Shown here: in pieces, positions 1 to 10,747 of the stretch
Position numbering within the stretch: position 1 is the first letter of the stretch
Layout of the letters: each line of letters begins with the position of its first letter
From: Puccinellia tenuiflora
Taxonomy: Eukaryota; Streptophyta; Magnoliopsida; Poales; Poaceae
DNA length: 64,000 bases
Assembly: GCA_012064385.1 (NCBI GenBank)
Contig: QRDG01000137.1
Coordinates: 1 to 64,000 of the forward strand
Direction: 5' to 3'
Position numbers and translations under genes: made by a program
Notes under the pieces: model-generated
Seen by the model: only the letters and a program-made list of their open reading frames with translations
Database searches by the model: none
What the model was told of the DNA's origin: nothing

Positions 1-1222
1 CTCCAAAGGGCGTGATGAAGACGTCTTCAACTCATCCTCTATGTTGAGTCTGATCTGATGGTACCCTGAATATGCATCCAAGAAACAAAGCAACTCTGAC
101 CCCGCTGTGGAGTCGATGATCTGGTCTATGCGAGGTAGTGCAAACGGGTCCTTAGGGCAATGCTTGTTCAGGCCCGTGAAGTCGATGCACATCCGCACTC
201 TCCCTGTCTTCTTTGGTACCAACACTGATTAGCCACCCACTCTGGGTGAAAGACCTCCTTGATGAACTCGGCTGCGAGGAGCCGAGCCACCTCTTCTCCT
301 ATAGCTTTCCTCCTGTCATCATGAAACTTGCGCAGACCCTGCTTAACTGGTCTTGCATTAGGATTAACGTGTAAGCTGTGCTCGGCGAGTTCTCTCGGGA
401 CTCCTGGCATGTCAGATGGCTTCCATGCAAAGACGTCCCGGTTCTCACGGATGAACTCGACGAGCGCGCTTTCCTATTTATCAGAGAGGTGTGCCCCAAT
501 GGTGAACTGCTTGGAAGAATCACCAGGGGTAAAGTCGACTTGCTTTGTGTCCTGAGCTGACTTGAATTTCATCTTCTCCTCTGTGGCCGGCTTCTAAGGA
601 CCGAGTTGTCCTCCGGGTCCACGTTTGCCTTATAAACTTCAGCTCCTCTTGAGCACAAGCTGTCTCAGCCATAGCTGCATCACCTTAACTCACACTCCAA
701 TGCCATCTGTCTGCTGCCATTAACTGTGAGACTCCTGCTGGACCTGGCATCTTAAGCTTCAAGTACACATAACATTGCCTGGCCATAAACTTAAAATATG
801 CAGGTCGACCAAAAAGAGCATGATATGGGCTCTTAAGGTCCACTACCTCAAAGGGCATAATCTCTGAACGAAAATTCTCCACTGTGCCAAAAGCAACCTC
901 AAGATAAATCTTACCAATGGGCTTGGCCGACTTCCCTGGTACTATCCCATGGAACACCTGTCTCTGTTGGAATTAGCTGTCTATCTTGCAGCTGCATCCT
1001 CTTGAATGTGTCATAATATAAGATGTTGATGCTGCTTCCACCATCCATAAGCACTTTGTTCAATGTATAGCCCCCAACTTGAGGTGCTACCACCAAGGCT
1101 AACTGCCCTGGCTCGTCGACTCTTGGAGGATGATCTGCCCGACTCCACGTGATGGTTTGCTCTGACCACCTGAGCCACTGTGGAAGGGCCGGCTCTACTG
1201 CATTAACTGCTCTGACTTTCAA
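1..1222 (-). pseudogene. Broken pol of element A: aspartic protease and start of reverse transcriptase
   Basis: The protease segment (about 1222 to 690) holds the active-site-like motif LMDGGSSINILY and the downstream ALFGRPAYF motif. Reverse transcriptase begins near 410 and leaves the window at position 1 inside the region that reads SGYHQIRLNIEDE in relatives. By comparison with element F the frame is broken several times: a 1-base loss at the gag/protease join near 1225, shifts near 955 and 730, and one near 230 just after the EVFHPEWVAN stretch. An in-frame TAG between protease and RT is shared with F. It cannot encode a working polyprotein as it stands. Confidence 0.85.
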
Positions 1223-3840
1223 CTTTTGGAACGCTTGGACGTACTAGTTGTGAAGACATGGTAGCTGCCACGACTCGGGTTGTGCTGCCGAGTTGTGACA
1301 TAATACTGACCATTGCCATCATTGAGCTGCTTCGGGTTCTGCTGGAACCCGCCCTGCTGGTGACCTCCTCCTTGAGGCTGATTTGGGTTATTGCCGGCTC
1401 CTCCACCGTTATTGCCGGGTCCTCCGGCTCCATTGTTTCCTCTATATCCACCATTGTTGTTACCTCCTCCTGGCCCTTGGAACCTGGCGCGCTGCAAATC
1501 TACGCACTGTCCCAAGGTATGACCGCATCTACCGTTCTTGGCATGCTTAGGGCATGGAATTCTCAAGACCTCCTCTGTGCTTGGAGTGCGGCCTTGGTAC
1601 CCGCCAGAATTGTTGTCCTTGCGTCTGACTCCAGTGTTTGTGTTGGCTACTAGGTCAGAGTTGTCTCCATATGGCCTCTTGCCACCTCCCTGATTCTGGT
1701 TCTGATTCTGGTTCTGATTCTGTCCATTGCCACCTTGTCCTTTAGCTCCTTCCTCCTGATCCTTCGTTTTGTCTGTGGCAGCGTGCTTATTAGCACCTGC
1801 CATGATCTCACCAATCGTAAGGGGAATACCTTGATTCAGGCTCTCCTTCATACGACCTAGCTTCCAACTCAAGGGATTGTAACTGCAATTTCTCTCCATC
1901 GCCATTAACACTGAAACTGGTGGGAGTCCTTGTGAGGAGTTAATGATCTCTGAGACTCGCTTCATCCAGTGCCTTGCCGACTCGCCTTTCCTCTGGACAC
2001 ACCGCTCCAGGTCCTCGATGGTGCTGAGTTTCTTGCATGTGCCTTGGAAATTCTGAATAAAAGCCGCCTTCAATTGCTCCCAAGAGTTGATTGACCTAGG
2101 AGGCAAGTTGCGCATCCACACCTTGGCTGCTCCCTCCATCATAAGATACATGAACTTGGCACACAGATTACCTGTGGCATTGCGAATACTCATTGCCATC
2201 TCGTATGTACCCAACCAGGAGGTCGGGTCCATGTTGGGCTCGTAGTTTGGAACCTTGCGCGGCTCCTTGAAACTGCTAGGAAAGGACTCGGACCTGATGG
2301 CATCAGACAAACACTCTGGTCCTGTTAATGCTGGGGACGCACCAGGAGAAGTCACCTCCTCGTGCACCCGGGTTGGCTGAGGCGGGTTGTGTGCACCCAC
2401 TAACGCTCTGTCCCTCTCTGCCTCCCGAGCTCTTGCTGCTTCTCTCTCTCGTCGTTGCCTTGCTTCATCAACCACTAGCTGAGCTTGCGAAGCGGTTGGG
2501 ATGTTTGCACGATTCCTCACTAGTTCACGACGCCTTGCACTAGTAGAGTTTGCCGGGTTGGACTCGCCATGCCGACTCCTCGTACCTGAGTTGAAGGGTG
2601 TTGAATGTAGCCTACTTGCATCTGGAAAAGTTGGATATAAAGCTTGCTGAGTTAAAGCTGTCTTCAGCAGCTCGATAGCATCACGAGTCTCCTGACCCGC
2701 TGGTCCCTCTGGTACCAAGATGTTCTCCAGTCTCAGAGTCGCCGCATGCACGTTGTCCATAGGATTAGAGTAATGTCCTTCTGGAGTATGAAATCTGTTA
2801 GGCTGTGCCCCTAAGCCACCAGATGGTCCTCCTCCGACTCCTCCTTCAGGCGGTGGTCCGTTGGCACGGCTGCCTCCCGATCCTTCTGGGGGTGGTGGTG
2901 GTGGTGGTGGTGGTGGTGCTCCTCCGGCTCCTCCTGCGGTGCCTCCTGCTGCCGCTGAGCCTCCTAGTCCGGCTCCTCTGCCTGGACCATTGGGTGTGGT
3001 GAATAGATTGGTTGGATTGATGTGGACTCCATCTCGCAAGCGACTCCTGGCTCGGCGATGCTGAATTGAAGTAAGCTCCTCGCGGCGCCTCCGCACGACC
3101 TGAGCTTCATCTTGGACTCGGGCTTGCTCTGCAGCTAGTCTACGGTTTGCCTCTGTGATATCAGCTAGTTGCTTCTCCAACGCAGCACGAGCGTTGGTTA
3201 ACTCGGCCGCCCTCTCTGCGGCATTACTTGCATTAATCTCCTTTGTCAGTAAAGTTGAATCAAACTGATTTCCAGTGTTCCCAGACATGTAGACTCCAAC
3301 AACACGAGCGCGTACTGGCGACTCCTCATAATCCTCTTCCTCTATCCCGTACCCAAGCCGATCTTCAAACAAGGGTAGGATGGACTCTGAATCTGCATCA
3401 TAATCTAAATCTGACTCTTGCATCACCTCTGGTTCCTCAGCTAGGGGTTCCTCAGACTCGGCGATGATGCCGACCTCTGAAGTTCCGACCGACTCCTCGC
3501 CGTCGGACTCGACGACAACAGTTAGCTCTGGTACCGACTCCGCCGAGTTCTCGCGAAGACCCGACGCGCACACCATCCCGACGAACACGTTGATTCCTCC
3601 AAAGACAAGCTGGTATCCTTCGTCGACTTCGTTCATCTCCGAAGTCCAGCCTGAGTCATCGATCTCTGTTTCTCCATGCTCATCAGTGTAGACCCGCCCG
3701 ATGGCGAGTTTCTCCATAGCTCGACGAGCAGCTCCAACGATCTCAACTCCTTTCGTCACCGTAGGCCCCACGGTGGGCGCCAACTGTCGTGGGGTTGTCA
3801 CGGCAAGTTCTTCCTCAGGGAAGATGAGTTCTGGGGCCAT
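1219..3840 (-). CDS. Gag polyprotein of gypsy element A, open for 873 codons
   Basis: Capsid-type protein that would package the element RNA. The ATG at 3840 lies inside the LTR, 56 bases before its end, and the frame runs on through the primer-binding site into the internal region. The protein has an acidic N-terminal third, a coiled segment rich in Ala, Arg and Glu near residues 205-265, a poly-proline tract encoded by the (GGT)n run near 2887-2920, a retrotransposon gag core around residues 500-640 (with PTSWLGTYEMAMSIRNA), then a Gln/Asn/Gly-rich tail with a Cys/His cluster (PCPKHAKNGRCGHTLGQC) that may bind nucleic acid. It ends in a premature stop at 1219-1221; element F reads straight on into protease there, so gag and pol were probably one frame. 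This is the longest gag frame in the window. Confidence 0.85.
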   Translation of the reverse strand: MAPELIFPEEELAVTTPRQLAPTVGPTVTKGVEIVGAARRAMEKLAIGRVYTDEHGETEIDDSGWTSEMNEVDEGYQLVFGGINVFVGMVCASGLRENSAESVPELTVVVESDGEESVGTSEVGIIAESEEPLAEEPEVMQESDLDYDADSESILPLFEDRLGYGIEEEDYEESPVRARVVGVYMSGNTGNQFDSTLLTKEINASNAAERAAELTNARAALEKQLADITEANRRLAAEQARVQDEAQVVRRRREELTSIQHRRARSRLRDGVHINPTNLFTTPNGPGRGAGLGGSAAAGGTAGGAGGAPPPPPPPPPPEGSGGSRANGPPPEGGVGGGPSGGLGAQPNRFHTPEGHYSNPMDNVHAATLRLENILVPEGPAGQETRDAIELLKTALTQQALYPTFPDASRLHSTPFNSGTRSRHGESNPANSTSARRRELVRNRANIPTASQAQLVVDEARQRREREAARAREAERDRALVGAHNPPQPTRVHEEVTSPGASPALTGPECLSDAIRSESFPSSFKEPRKVPNYEPNMDPTSWLGTYEMAMSIRNATGNLCAKFMYLMMEGAAKVWMRNLPPRSINSWEQLKAAFIQNFQGTCKKLSTIEDLERCVQRKGESARHWMKRVSEIINSSQGLPPVSVLMAMERNCSYNPLSWKLGRMKESLNQGIPLTIGEIMAGANKHAATDKTKDQEEGAKGQGGNGQNQNQNQNQNQGGGKRPYGDNSDLVANTNTGVRRKDNNSGGYQGRTPSTEEVLRIPCPKHAKNGRCGHTLGQCVDLQRARFQGPGGGNNNGGYRGNNGAGGPGNNGGGAGNNPNQPQGGGHQQGGFQQNPKQLNDGNGQYYVTTRQHNPSRGSYHVFTTSTSKRSKS
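3765..3782 (-). promoter_or_regulatory. Primer-binding site of element A (tRNA-Lys type)
   Basis: On the minus strand, two bases after the LTR end, the sequence TGGCGCCCACCGTGGGGC is complementary to the 3' end of plant tRNA-Lys(CUU). The same 18 bases occur as the primer site of element G. Here the site is also inside the gag reading frame. Confidence 0.85.
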
Positions 3841-4361
3841 TGATGACTGAAGTACGCTGGAACGGTTAATCTCGCCAAGGAACAAGGATTTACCCAGGTT
3901 CGGCCCCTCTGATTAGAGGTAAAGACCTACTTCCTGCTTCTATGTTATTGCTCTTGATATGTCTCGATTACAAGGACCCGGCTCCCACAACTTAGGAGCC
4001 GGCGACTTCTCTCTGGTGGCTAGGGTTTCTCTACTGGTTGAAGCTTAGAACTTCTCTCTTGGAACTTGTCGATCTAAGGTCCAGGACCCCGCTTATAAAG
4101 GCTGCCGGGTCTCTGGACTTACACTTTACACCGAGTCATACTAGAACACGGAGTCCTACTCTACGTCTTGGTCTTCCAAGTTTAGACTCCGGGTTGTACT
4201 TGGACTCCTTCCGGACGGGTCCTTTCCTCATCATGGGCCTTGGTCGGCTTGTCTCCAGCCCAGCCCATGCGACTTGATATGTGACTCGGCTTTGGCCTTC
4301 TTGGTCTTGGCGGGTCTACTTTCCGGGTCCATGGGCCTACCTGTAAAGTATCCCCCCATCA
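3785..4361 (-). repeat. 5' LTR of element A
   Basis: A 577-bp LTR read on the minus strand from TGATGGGGGG (4361) to CCCCACGACA (3785), with TG...CA ends. A TATA-like TTTATAAG is present on the minus strand near 4098-4091. It matches the plus-strand LTR of element B (10188-10747) along its length. The last 56 bases carry the gag start codon. Confidence 0.9.
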
Positions 4362-5168
4362 GTACCATCAGATCAGACTCAACATAGAGGATGAGCTGAA
4401 GACGTCTTTTATTACGCCCTTTGGAGCATTTTGTTACACAACAATGCCCTTTGGACTCAAGAACGCAGGAGCTACATATTAGAGATGTATCCAAAATTGT
4501 TTCAAGAAACAGATTGGCAGGAATATCCATGCTTATGTGGATGATGTAGTTGTCAAGTCTCAGAAGGCCGACTCTCTGATAGCAGACCTGACAGAAACCT
4601 TTGAGAACCTACGCAAGTACAAGATGAAGCTCAACCCGACCAAGTGTGTTTTTGGAGTCCCTGCGGGCAAACTCCTAGGCTTCATTGTATCAGAGCGTGG
4701 CATCGAGGCAAATCCAGAGAAAATCAAGGCTATCCATAACTTGCAGAAGCCGACTTGTTGCATGATTCACCAAGAGTCGCCAATTATGTTGAGGCAACTA
4801 ATGAGATTGCACGCCAGGACTCGGTCGATGCACTCGAAGAAGCAAGGGAGTTAGCCCTTGAGAGATCAGCAGTTTATCAGCAGGACTTGCGGCGATATCA
4901 CGCACGCAGAATCAAGACCCGGACTTTTCAGGAGGGTGACTTAGTGCTTCGCCTAGTCCAGAATAAGGAGGGGATGCACAAGTTATCTCCACCATGGGAA
5001 GGACCGTTCGTCATAAGCAAGAATCTGAACAACGGGTTGTACTATCTAATGGATGTGCGAGAGCCGGCAAGTGTAGGCAAAGGAGCTGATACAGCTCATA
5101 CACTAGATCCTTATGCAGAGGCAAAGAGGCCTTGGAACATAGCTCAGTTACGTCCATATTATACTTAA
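4362..5168 (+). pseudogene. Remnant pol of element B: RT palm fused to integrase C-terminus
   Basis: The first part encodes the RT palm, including AYVDDVVVK with the YVDD catalytic motif near 4527-4553 and LNPTKCVFGVPAGKLLGF near 4630-4683. An in-frame TAG occurs at 4479-4481 where F has a glutamine codon. Near 4760, just after the GCCGACTTGT that F also has, the sequence jumps to an integrase C-terminal domain (RRYHARRIKTRTFQEGDLVL, then PPWEGPFVISK and a final QLRPYYT). The RT thumb, RNase H and the integrase core are deleted. The gene is dead. Confidence 0.85.
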
Positions 5169-5716
5169 GTTGTAATAGTTTTATGAGTTGCAAGGCAAAG
5201 AGCCCAGTGAGCCCTGCCTAGATGTAATCGAATTGTTATGATCAAATGAAATAAAGCCGACTTTTGTGAACATGAGTCCTCTAGTCGAGTCACCCAGTGA
5301 GTGCGCTTTGTTCTTTAAATTTTGATCATCAGGTTCTTGGGGGCTTGCTTTTCAGTGAAAAAAAGTTAAGCTTAAACTCTTGGACCCGGCACAGTAGCCA
5401 AAATTTTCCTAGTTTTCTCGCTGGTAAGTCAGATGCATCCTGCACAATATGGTTTGTCTACAGGCATGACTTGTTTCTATCTCTTATGGATCCTAAGGAA
5501 CGTATGAGTTAAGAACCTGTCAGCACAAGCTGTAAGAGAAGTCATGCAGGGCCTACTTATTCATCAGTGAAAAACTAGACGGGTTATAAGAACCAAGCCG
5601 ATTGGCACAAATTCAAAATAGATAACAAGCTCAATAGTTTAAAGCACCAGTAGTGCATCATTACAACTCAAGGTAGCTAACAAGTTACATAATTTAAAAC
5701 CACCAGAAGTACATTG
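5169..5716 (+). other. Element B 3' non-coding stretch between pol and the antisense gene
   Basis: No gene was recognised. The stretch lies between the integrase stop and the stop codon of the antisense gene. It contains a GGTTATAAGAACC-like phrase near 5583 that recurs near 42443 in element G, which suggests that the two element families share this 3' region. Confidence 0.55.
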
Positions 5717-8700
5717 TTACAAACTAGAGTCATCTAGAGAATTGTCTTTAACAGGAGCTGAGTCCTTGACTGGAGCTGTGGAGTCCTTAGCTGGAGACTT
5801 GTCTTTCGCCTGTGCAGCAGATGTGGAAGTCGACTTTGCAGGGGATTTCGTGGCAACTTTCTTCGTCTGAAAGCCAGTTCCCCTCGGGTTCCTCATGTGC
5901 TTGTTCAACTCCTCTTGAACTTGGGAGCCGCCAGTTGCGACTCTTGAGGGAGTGGGCGCAGCAGGAGTCTTTAGCGTGGGCTCTGCACCAGTCGAGTCGC
6001 CAGTCCCAGGAGCCGCTGGAATGGAAGAGCTTGGCACAGTTGATGGGGCACCAGCCATGTCCTGTGAGGGACGCCCAAAGTTTACGATTGGAGGAACTCC
6101 TGGATTAACCCTCTTGTTCTCCAAGTCATAGTGATGAACCCATACCTCCGGGTCCATCTTATTGGCGATTTCGCAGGCGTAAGGCCGCACTAACTTCTCC
6201 TCAGCCTTGAAGTCATCTTGGCTGAAGGGAGTCCCATCCTCATGCTGTTCAGGCTTCCCCATAGTGAGCATAGCTGGCTCCAGAACGGTTGGGTAGTAGC
6301 TGTGTGCCAGTGCAAGTATCCTTATGGCAGATCTTCTCATGGCAGATTGTTTCCACAAGCGCATGTACCCTGGAGCTCTGGACAACTCGTCAACTAATCG
6401 TTCAGGCTCCTTGGGGCACTTGCCCTTGGAGTTTAGATACTTTACCACAGAGCGAGCACCCTCCTGCAGCCCATGGCAGTGGTCTAGCATGGCATGGAGT
6501 TGTTGGCTAGTGGGCAGCTTGAGTTTTGGGGAGTCAGCCCCTGCAAAGTAAGAGAAGTCAAGGGTAATAAGTAGCTGAGTTCTTTGTATCAAGCTAAAAG
6601 AAGGCAAGTGCAGTAACTTACCAAAGATATGATGGCACATAGCCCTAATTCCCTTCTGGCATACGTCCAAGATGGCTCTCAGATCAGTGTGCGCCTTTTG
6701 GGCGGCCTTCTTTGCTTCAGCCGACTCCTTCTTCACCTTTTCTAGCTCAGCAGCTAGGATTTGTAAGTCTTTCTCCAGTTGGAGGGAATGCTGTTTCTCA
6801 GATTCAGCAGATTTGGCACTGGAAGTTGCTTGGTCTTCCAATTTTTTCATGTCTCTCTTCATCTTGGAGACAACAGTCTGAAAAAGCACAAGTCAGGAAA
6901 AGCAGAAGTCAGCAAAGTACAAGTCGACAAGCAACAAGTCAGAAAAACGCAAGTCAGATTTTTACAAGTCAAATTCTATAACTCATGAGCTCCAAGTCGT
7001 CACAAGTTAACAACTTGGCGCTTGGGGGCTACTCAGGAATCAGATTTTTTCCAGACACACAAGTCATAAGAAGAAGGTTAGCAGCTCCAAGTCGTCACAG
7101 GTTAACAACTTGGCGCTTGGGGGCTACTCGCAGAACAGAAATTTTTCTTCAAGTAAGATATCAGTAAATTGCATATGTTGGTAGCTCCAAGTCGTCGCAG
7201 GCTGACAACTCGGCGCTTGGGGGCTACTCGTGCAAAAGTTCTTGGTCTAAGGACCCGACAGACAGTAAATTAGCAGCCCCGAGTCCTAGTAGAGCTAAGG
7301 ACTCAGGTCTTGGGGGCTACAGTGTGCAAGTTTTTTCCACCTAGCAAGTGATTTGAGTTCAGGATGAAGCACCTATCTTAGCTCCAAGTCACCAAAGATA
7401 AGGTGCTTGGGGGCTACTGTAATAGGAGACTAATGGAGAGAGCATAAAGAGCACAAGTTAGAATACTTACGTTATGAATCATTTCAAGGGCTCTGAGGGC
7501 TACTTGCTCCTCATCCTTTAGCTTGGAGGCTTGATCATTCAGTTCTATGGCCTCAATATAGGCCTCGTTGAAGGATTTATTGTCAGATATCCGGAGCCGG
7601 CTGTAGTCAGTTGAGGACCTTGCTGGCTCGGTGTTCAGCTGAGAAGTGGGAGCCGCTTTTTCTTGACTCGGAGGCATCGGAACCGTAGTGGTTGGAGTCC
7701 CACCCCAAGAGGAGGATGGGATCACCAAAGGAGTCTCCAACCGAGTCCTTGGAGCGGACTCGGGAACAGGGGGAGTCCCAGTGGCTGTTGCACCAGCAGA
7801 TGCAGGAGTCGTAGGAGCGGTCTTTGTACTCGTCGTCTGAGAAGTCGACGGCGGTACAGCTCCTCGGCTGGAAGTCACATCGGCCATTCCTGGTAGCTTG
7901 GAGACCTTGTCGCAGGGCCGGGCTCTGAGATAGGACAGATTAAAAGTTAGATATTGATTAAAGGTAAATACAGATGTCATGCTAGTAAAGATAAAGGAGA
8001 AAAGTCATACCCAACATTTGTCTCAAGATCCAAAGAGGCTTGAGAGTCAGAGGAAAAGATTGACATTCCTGACTCATAGGAGTCAGCTTTCTCAGGAGGA
8101 GAGATCGACTTCCTTTTGTGTGATACAGGTAGAGGCGGAGGAGTCTCTGCAGGGCCACTTGAGCGCAGTTTCCTTTTCTTGGCAGCAAGAACTTGTGCTG
8201 CGATTTCTTCAGGCTCACTGGAGGAGCTGCTAGATTTTTGGACTCGCGAGGCGGGTACCTTAGACACAGCAGCCCGGGACCCATTTTTCGGAACTGGAGG
8301 AGTCGGGGAGCGACTCGTGACATCTGATGACTCCTCAGATGGAGTTGGTTGGGCTCCTGCAGGACTCGATTCAGTATGCTCTTCGTCAGCATACTGTGCT
8401 TCAGAGGAGGACTCCTCCTCAATGACATTGACATTGGGAGCCTCAGGTGAGGACTCCTCATCTTCATTCTCCTCACCAGCGGCAGTAGCCTCTTTAGAGG
8501 ACTCCTCGCTGGCTTCTTCTTCTTCAACAATCTCTGCAGCAGCAGAGGTACTCCCTTTGCCCTTGTCAGTTTCAAGGGCCGACTTCCAGAAGGAGTCGGT
8601 AAGCTGCGGAAAGGAAACAGAAAGTGTGGGTTAGTGAATTGAGACAATACAAGCAAGTAAGAAGGAAAGACAGTTAAAGTACTTACAGCAGGAGCTGGGC

Positions 8701-9670
8701 AGGTGGAGCAAAAAGGCTGGAGCCCGAAGTGGGCCTGGTCCTTCACCATTTTTCCGGTCAATTTCTTGATCAATCGACCAAGTTCAGGGCCATCTGACAG
8801 CTTGTCAGTTGTCCTGAGATCATCGGTGACACATCTAGTGTAAGAGCAAATTAGCCGAGTCCTAGGACTCAGCGGCTGGATTCTCCATGTTGTCCAGCAA
8901 CGGACGAGATCCATATTCTCCATATTATGAGAAAGAAGAGCCCGAATTCTAAGAATCAGTGACTCAACTTTGGGACGGGCGGCTTCTGAGCACCTGGCTT
9001 TCATGGCAGGAGTCGCTTCTAAGCGGTCTTCAGTGAACAAAGGAAGTTTGGGCTCGCCCTCAGGAGATGTATCTTTGCAGTAAAAGAAAGTTTTTTGCCA
9101 GTCTTTTATGCGGTTTGGAAAAACTGGCTTGGGAAATACAGAGTTCAGGCGATGCTGGAGAGCCACAGCGCCGCACTGTAAGAGAGGGCCTCCAGATGTC
9201 TCGGGTTGTGGGTTGCAATAAAACAGTTCAAGCCATAAATCTAGGTCAGGCTTAATCTGGAGGTAATCCTCACAGAGAACGACGAAATTGGAAAGGGTAA
9301 GGACGGAATTGGGAGCGAGGTCATGAATGCGCAGCTTGTAGAACTCAAGGAGCTGGCGGAAGAACAAGTTACCGGGGGGCGTGAAACCGCGGAAAAGGTG
9401 CTCCGCAAAGATGACGACCTCGCCCTTCGCCGGAGAGGGCACCGATTCATCCCCAGGAGCTCGTGCCTTGACGCTTGAAGGAAGGAGGCCAGCTAGGCGG
9501 TGTGATTTCAGTTGCTCCGTCGTGATGGTTGAACCGCCCCAATCGGCGGAGATAGATCTCTTCGAGGTAGGTGCGGCGGCGGCGGCGGCCTCGGTAGCAA
9601 TGTCGATGATCCTGCTTGCAGAAGGGGCCTTGGCCTTAGAGGTGCCCTTGGTGGCGCGCTTGGGGGCCAT
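5717..9670 (-). CDS. Five-exon antisense gene inside element B (gypsy-type transposase-like domain, coiled coil)
   Basis: Predicted exons on the minus strand are 9670-8687, 8603-8011, 7924-7471, 6877-6622 and 6540-5717. Every intron starts GT and ends AG, most donors are GTAAGT-like, and the codon phases agree across all joins (0, 2, 0, 1). The result is one open frame of 1,036 codons without a stop. Exon 1 starts MAPKRATKG and resembles the plant 'putative gypsy type transposon' family (Pfam PF04195-like; recognised by eye: GFTPPGNLFFRQLLEFYKL, LWLELFYCNPQ). Exon 2 is acidic and serine-rich with KKRK and HKRK basic patches that could be nuclear signals. Exon 4 is a Lys/Glu coiled coil. Exon 5 ends in Lys/Pro/Ser repeats. 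Such extra ORFs are known in plant gypsy elements, but their role is unclear. The frame is intact although pol of the same element is destroyed. Confidence 0.75.
6988..7417. repeat. Five dispersed stem-loop units ending in a polypurine-tract-like motif
   Basis: Units lie at 6988-7032, 7083-7127, 7183-7227, 7275-7320 and 7380-7417. Each begins AGCTCCAAG or AGCCCCGAG and ends CTTGGGGGCTAC, so the two ends can pair. The end motif closely matches the real plus-strand primer tract at the 3' LTR (TTCGGGGGCTAC, 10176-10187). All five lie within intron 3 (7470-6878) of the antisense gene. Similar units occur in element G near 42660-43026. Confidence 0.75.
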
Positions 9671-10175
9671 GGCGTACGTGCGGTGCAAGAGGGGAGCGCT
9701 GCGCGGGAAGGAGATGAGCGCGGGAACGACAGAAAGATTGGGGAATGAAGGGACAGTTGAGGCTTTTGTTCTTACCCTTTGACATTTATAAGAGGGTAAA
9801 AACCCTAGAGGATTACAGTGGTGGCCCGCGGTAAAATCGTGGGTAACGAGTCAACAGTTAAAGGTTAAAGTCACAAAAGTGGAAAAAGCCGGCTTGTCCC
9901 AGAGTGGCGAGTCCTGTGGCAGTGAAAGTCAAGTTATCTAGTCCTTGTTCGCGAGAGTCACAACAAACCCGGCCGGCGAGTGCAGGGGCAAGGGTGATGA
10001 CTTGAACAAGGAATGAGGATAGACTCACCTTTTTTATGTCTTATATTTTTATGCAGGAATTCATCTTGGAGCTAGCAGCAAGCAACTTTGGAGCCTGTGG
10101 CTCAAGTGGAAGGAGTCGACCCAGGGAGTCGAACCAACAAGTCAGAGGAAGCCGCCAAGCTGCGCCCAAGATAAA

Positions 10176-10747
10176 TTCGGGGGCTACTGATGGGGGGATA
10201 CTTTATAGGTAGGCCTATGGACCCGGAAAATAGACCCACCAAGACCAAGAAGGCCAACGCCGAGTCACGAGACAAGTCACATGGGCTGGGCTGGAGACAA
10301 GCCGACCAAGGCCCGTGTGGAGAAAGAGGCTCGTCCAAAGAAGGAGTCCAAGTACAACCCGGAGTCTAACTTGGAAGACCAAGACGTAGAGTAGGACTCC
10401 GTGTTCTAGTGTGACTCGGTATAGCCTGTAAGTCCAGGGACCCGGCAGCCTTTATAAGCAGGGTCCTGGACCTTAGATCGATGAGCTTCAACCAGTAGAG
10501 AGAAACCCTAGCCACCAGAGAGAAGTCACCGGCTCCTGAGTTGTGGGAGCCGGGCCCTTGTAATCGAGATATAATCAAGAGCAATAACATAGAAGCAGGA
10601 AGTAGGTCTTTACCTCTAATCAGAGGGGCCGAACCTGGGTAAATCCTTGTTCCTTGGCGAGATTAACCGTTCCTACGTACTTCAATCACCAATGGCCCCA
10701 GAACTCATCTTCCCTGAGGAAGAACTTGCCGTGACAACCCCACGACA
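10176..10747 (+). repeat. Polypurine tract and 3' LTR of element B
   Basis: The tract TTCGGGGGCTAC (10176-10187) directly precedes the LTR, which runs from TGATGGGGGG (10188) to CCCCACGACA (10747), 560 bp with TG...CA ends. TTTATAAG near 10451 is a likely TATA box. An ATG at 10692 begins the same short frame that starts gag in element A (MAPELIFPEEELAVTTPR), so the LTR of this family regularly carries the gag start. Confidence 0.88.

Larger units (their letters stand above)
1..4361 (-). mobile_element. Gypsy LTR retrotransposon A, right-hand part (5' LTR, gag, broken pol)
   Basis: Read on the minus strand this is the 5' half of a Ty3/gypsy element: LTR (4361-3785), tRNA-Lys-type primer site, gag, then protease and the start of reverse transcriptase running off the left edge. 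Sequence right of the LTR (from 4362) is RT coding sequence of the same family in the opposite orientation, so A is inserted in element B. The likely 5-bp target is GTACC (4362-4366); its partner lies outside the window. Element F (57149 onward) is a third family member and served as the comparison for finding breaks. The other LTR of A is not in view. Confidence 0.9.
4362..10747 (+). mobile_element. Gypsy LTR retrotransposon B, 3' part, host of insertion A
   Basis: Plus-strand relative of A and F. Visible parts are a piece of RT (4362 to about 4765), a deletion joining it to the end of integrase (to 5168), a long 3' region with an antisense spliced gene, a polypurine tract, and the 3' LTR (10188-10747). 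The RT piece starts exactly at the right end of A, so A landed in B. To the right, sequence resumes inside the RNase H gene of element C, so B landed in C; the likely target is TACTC (10748-10752), with its partner outside the window. Confidence 0.85.
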
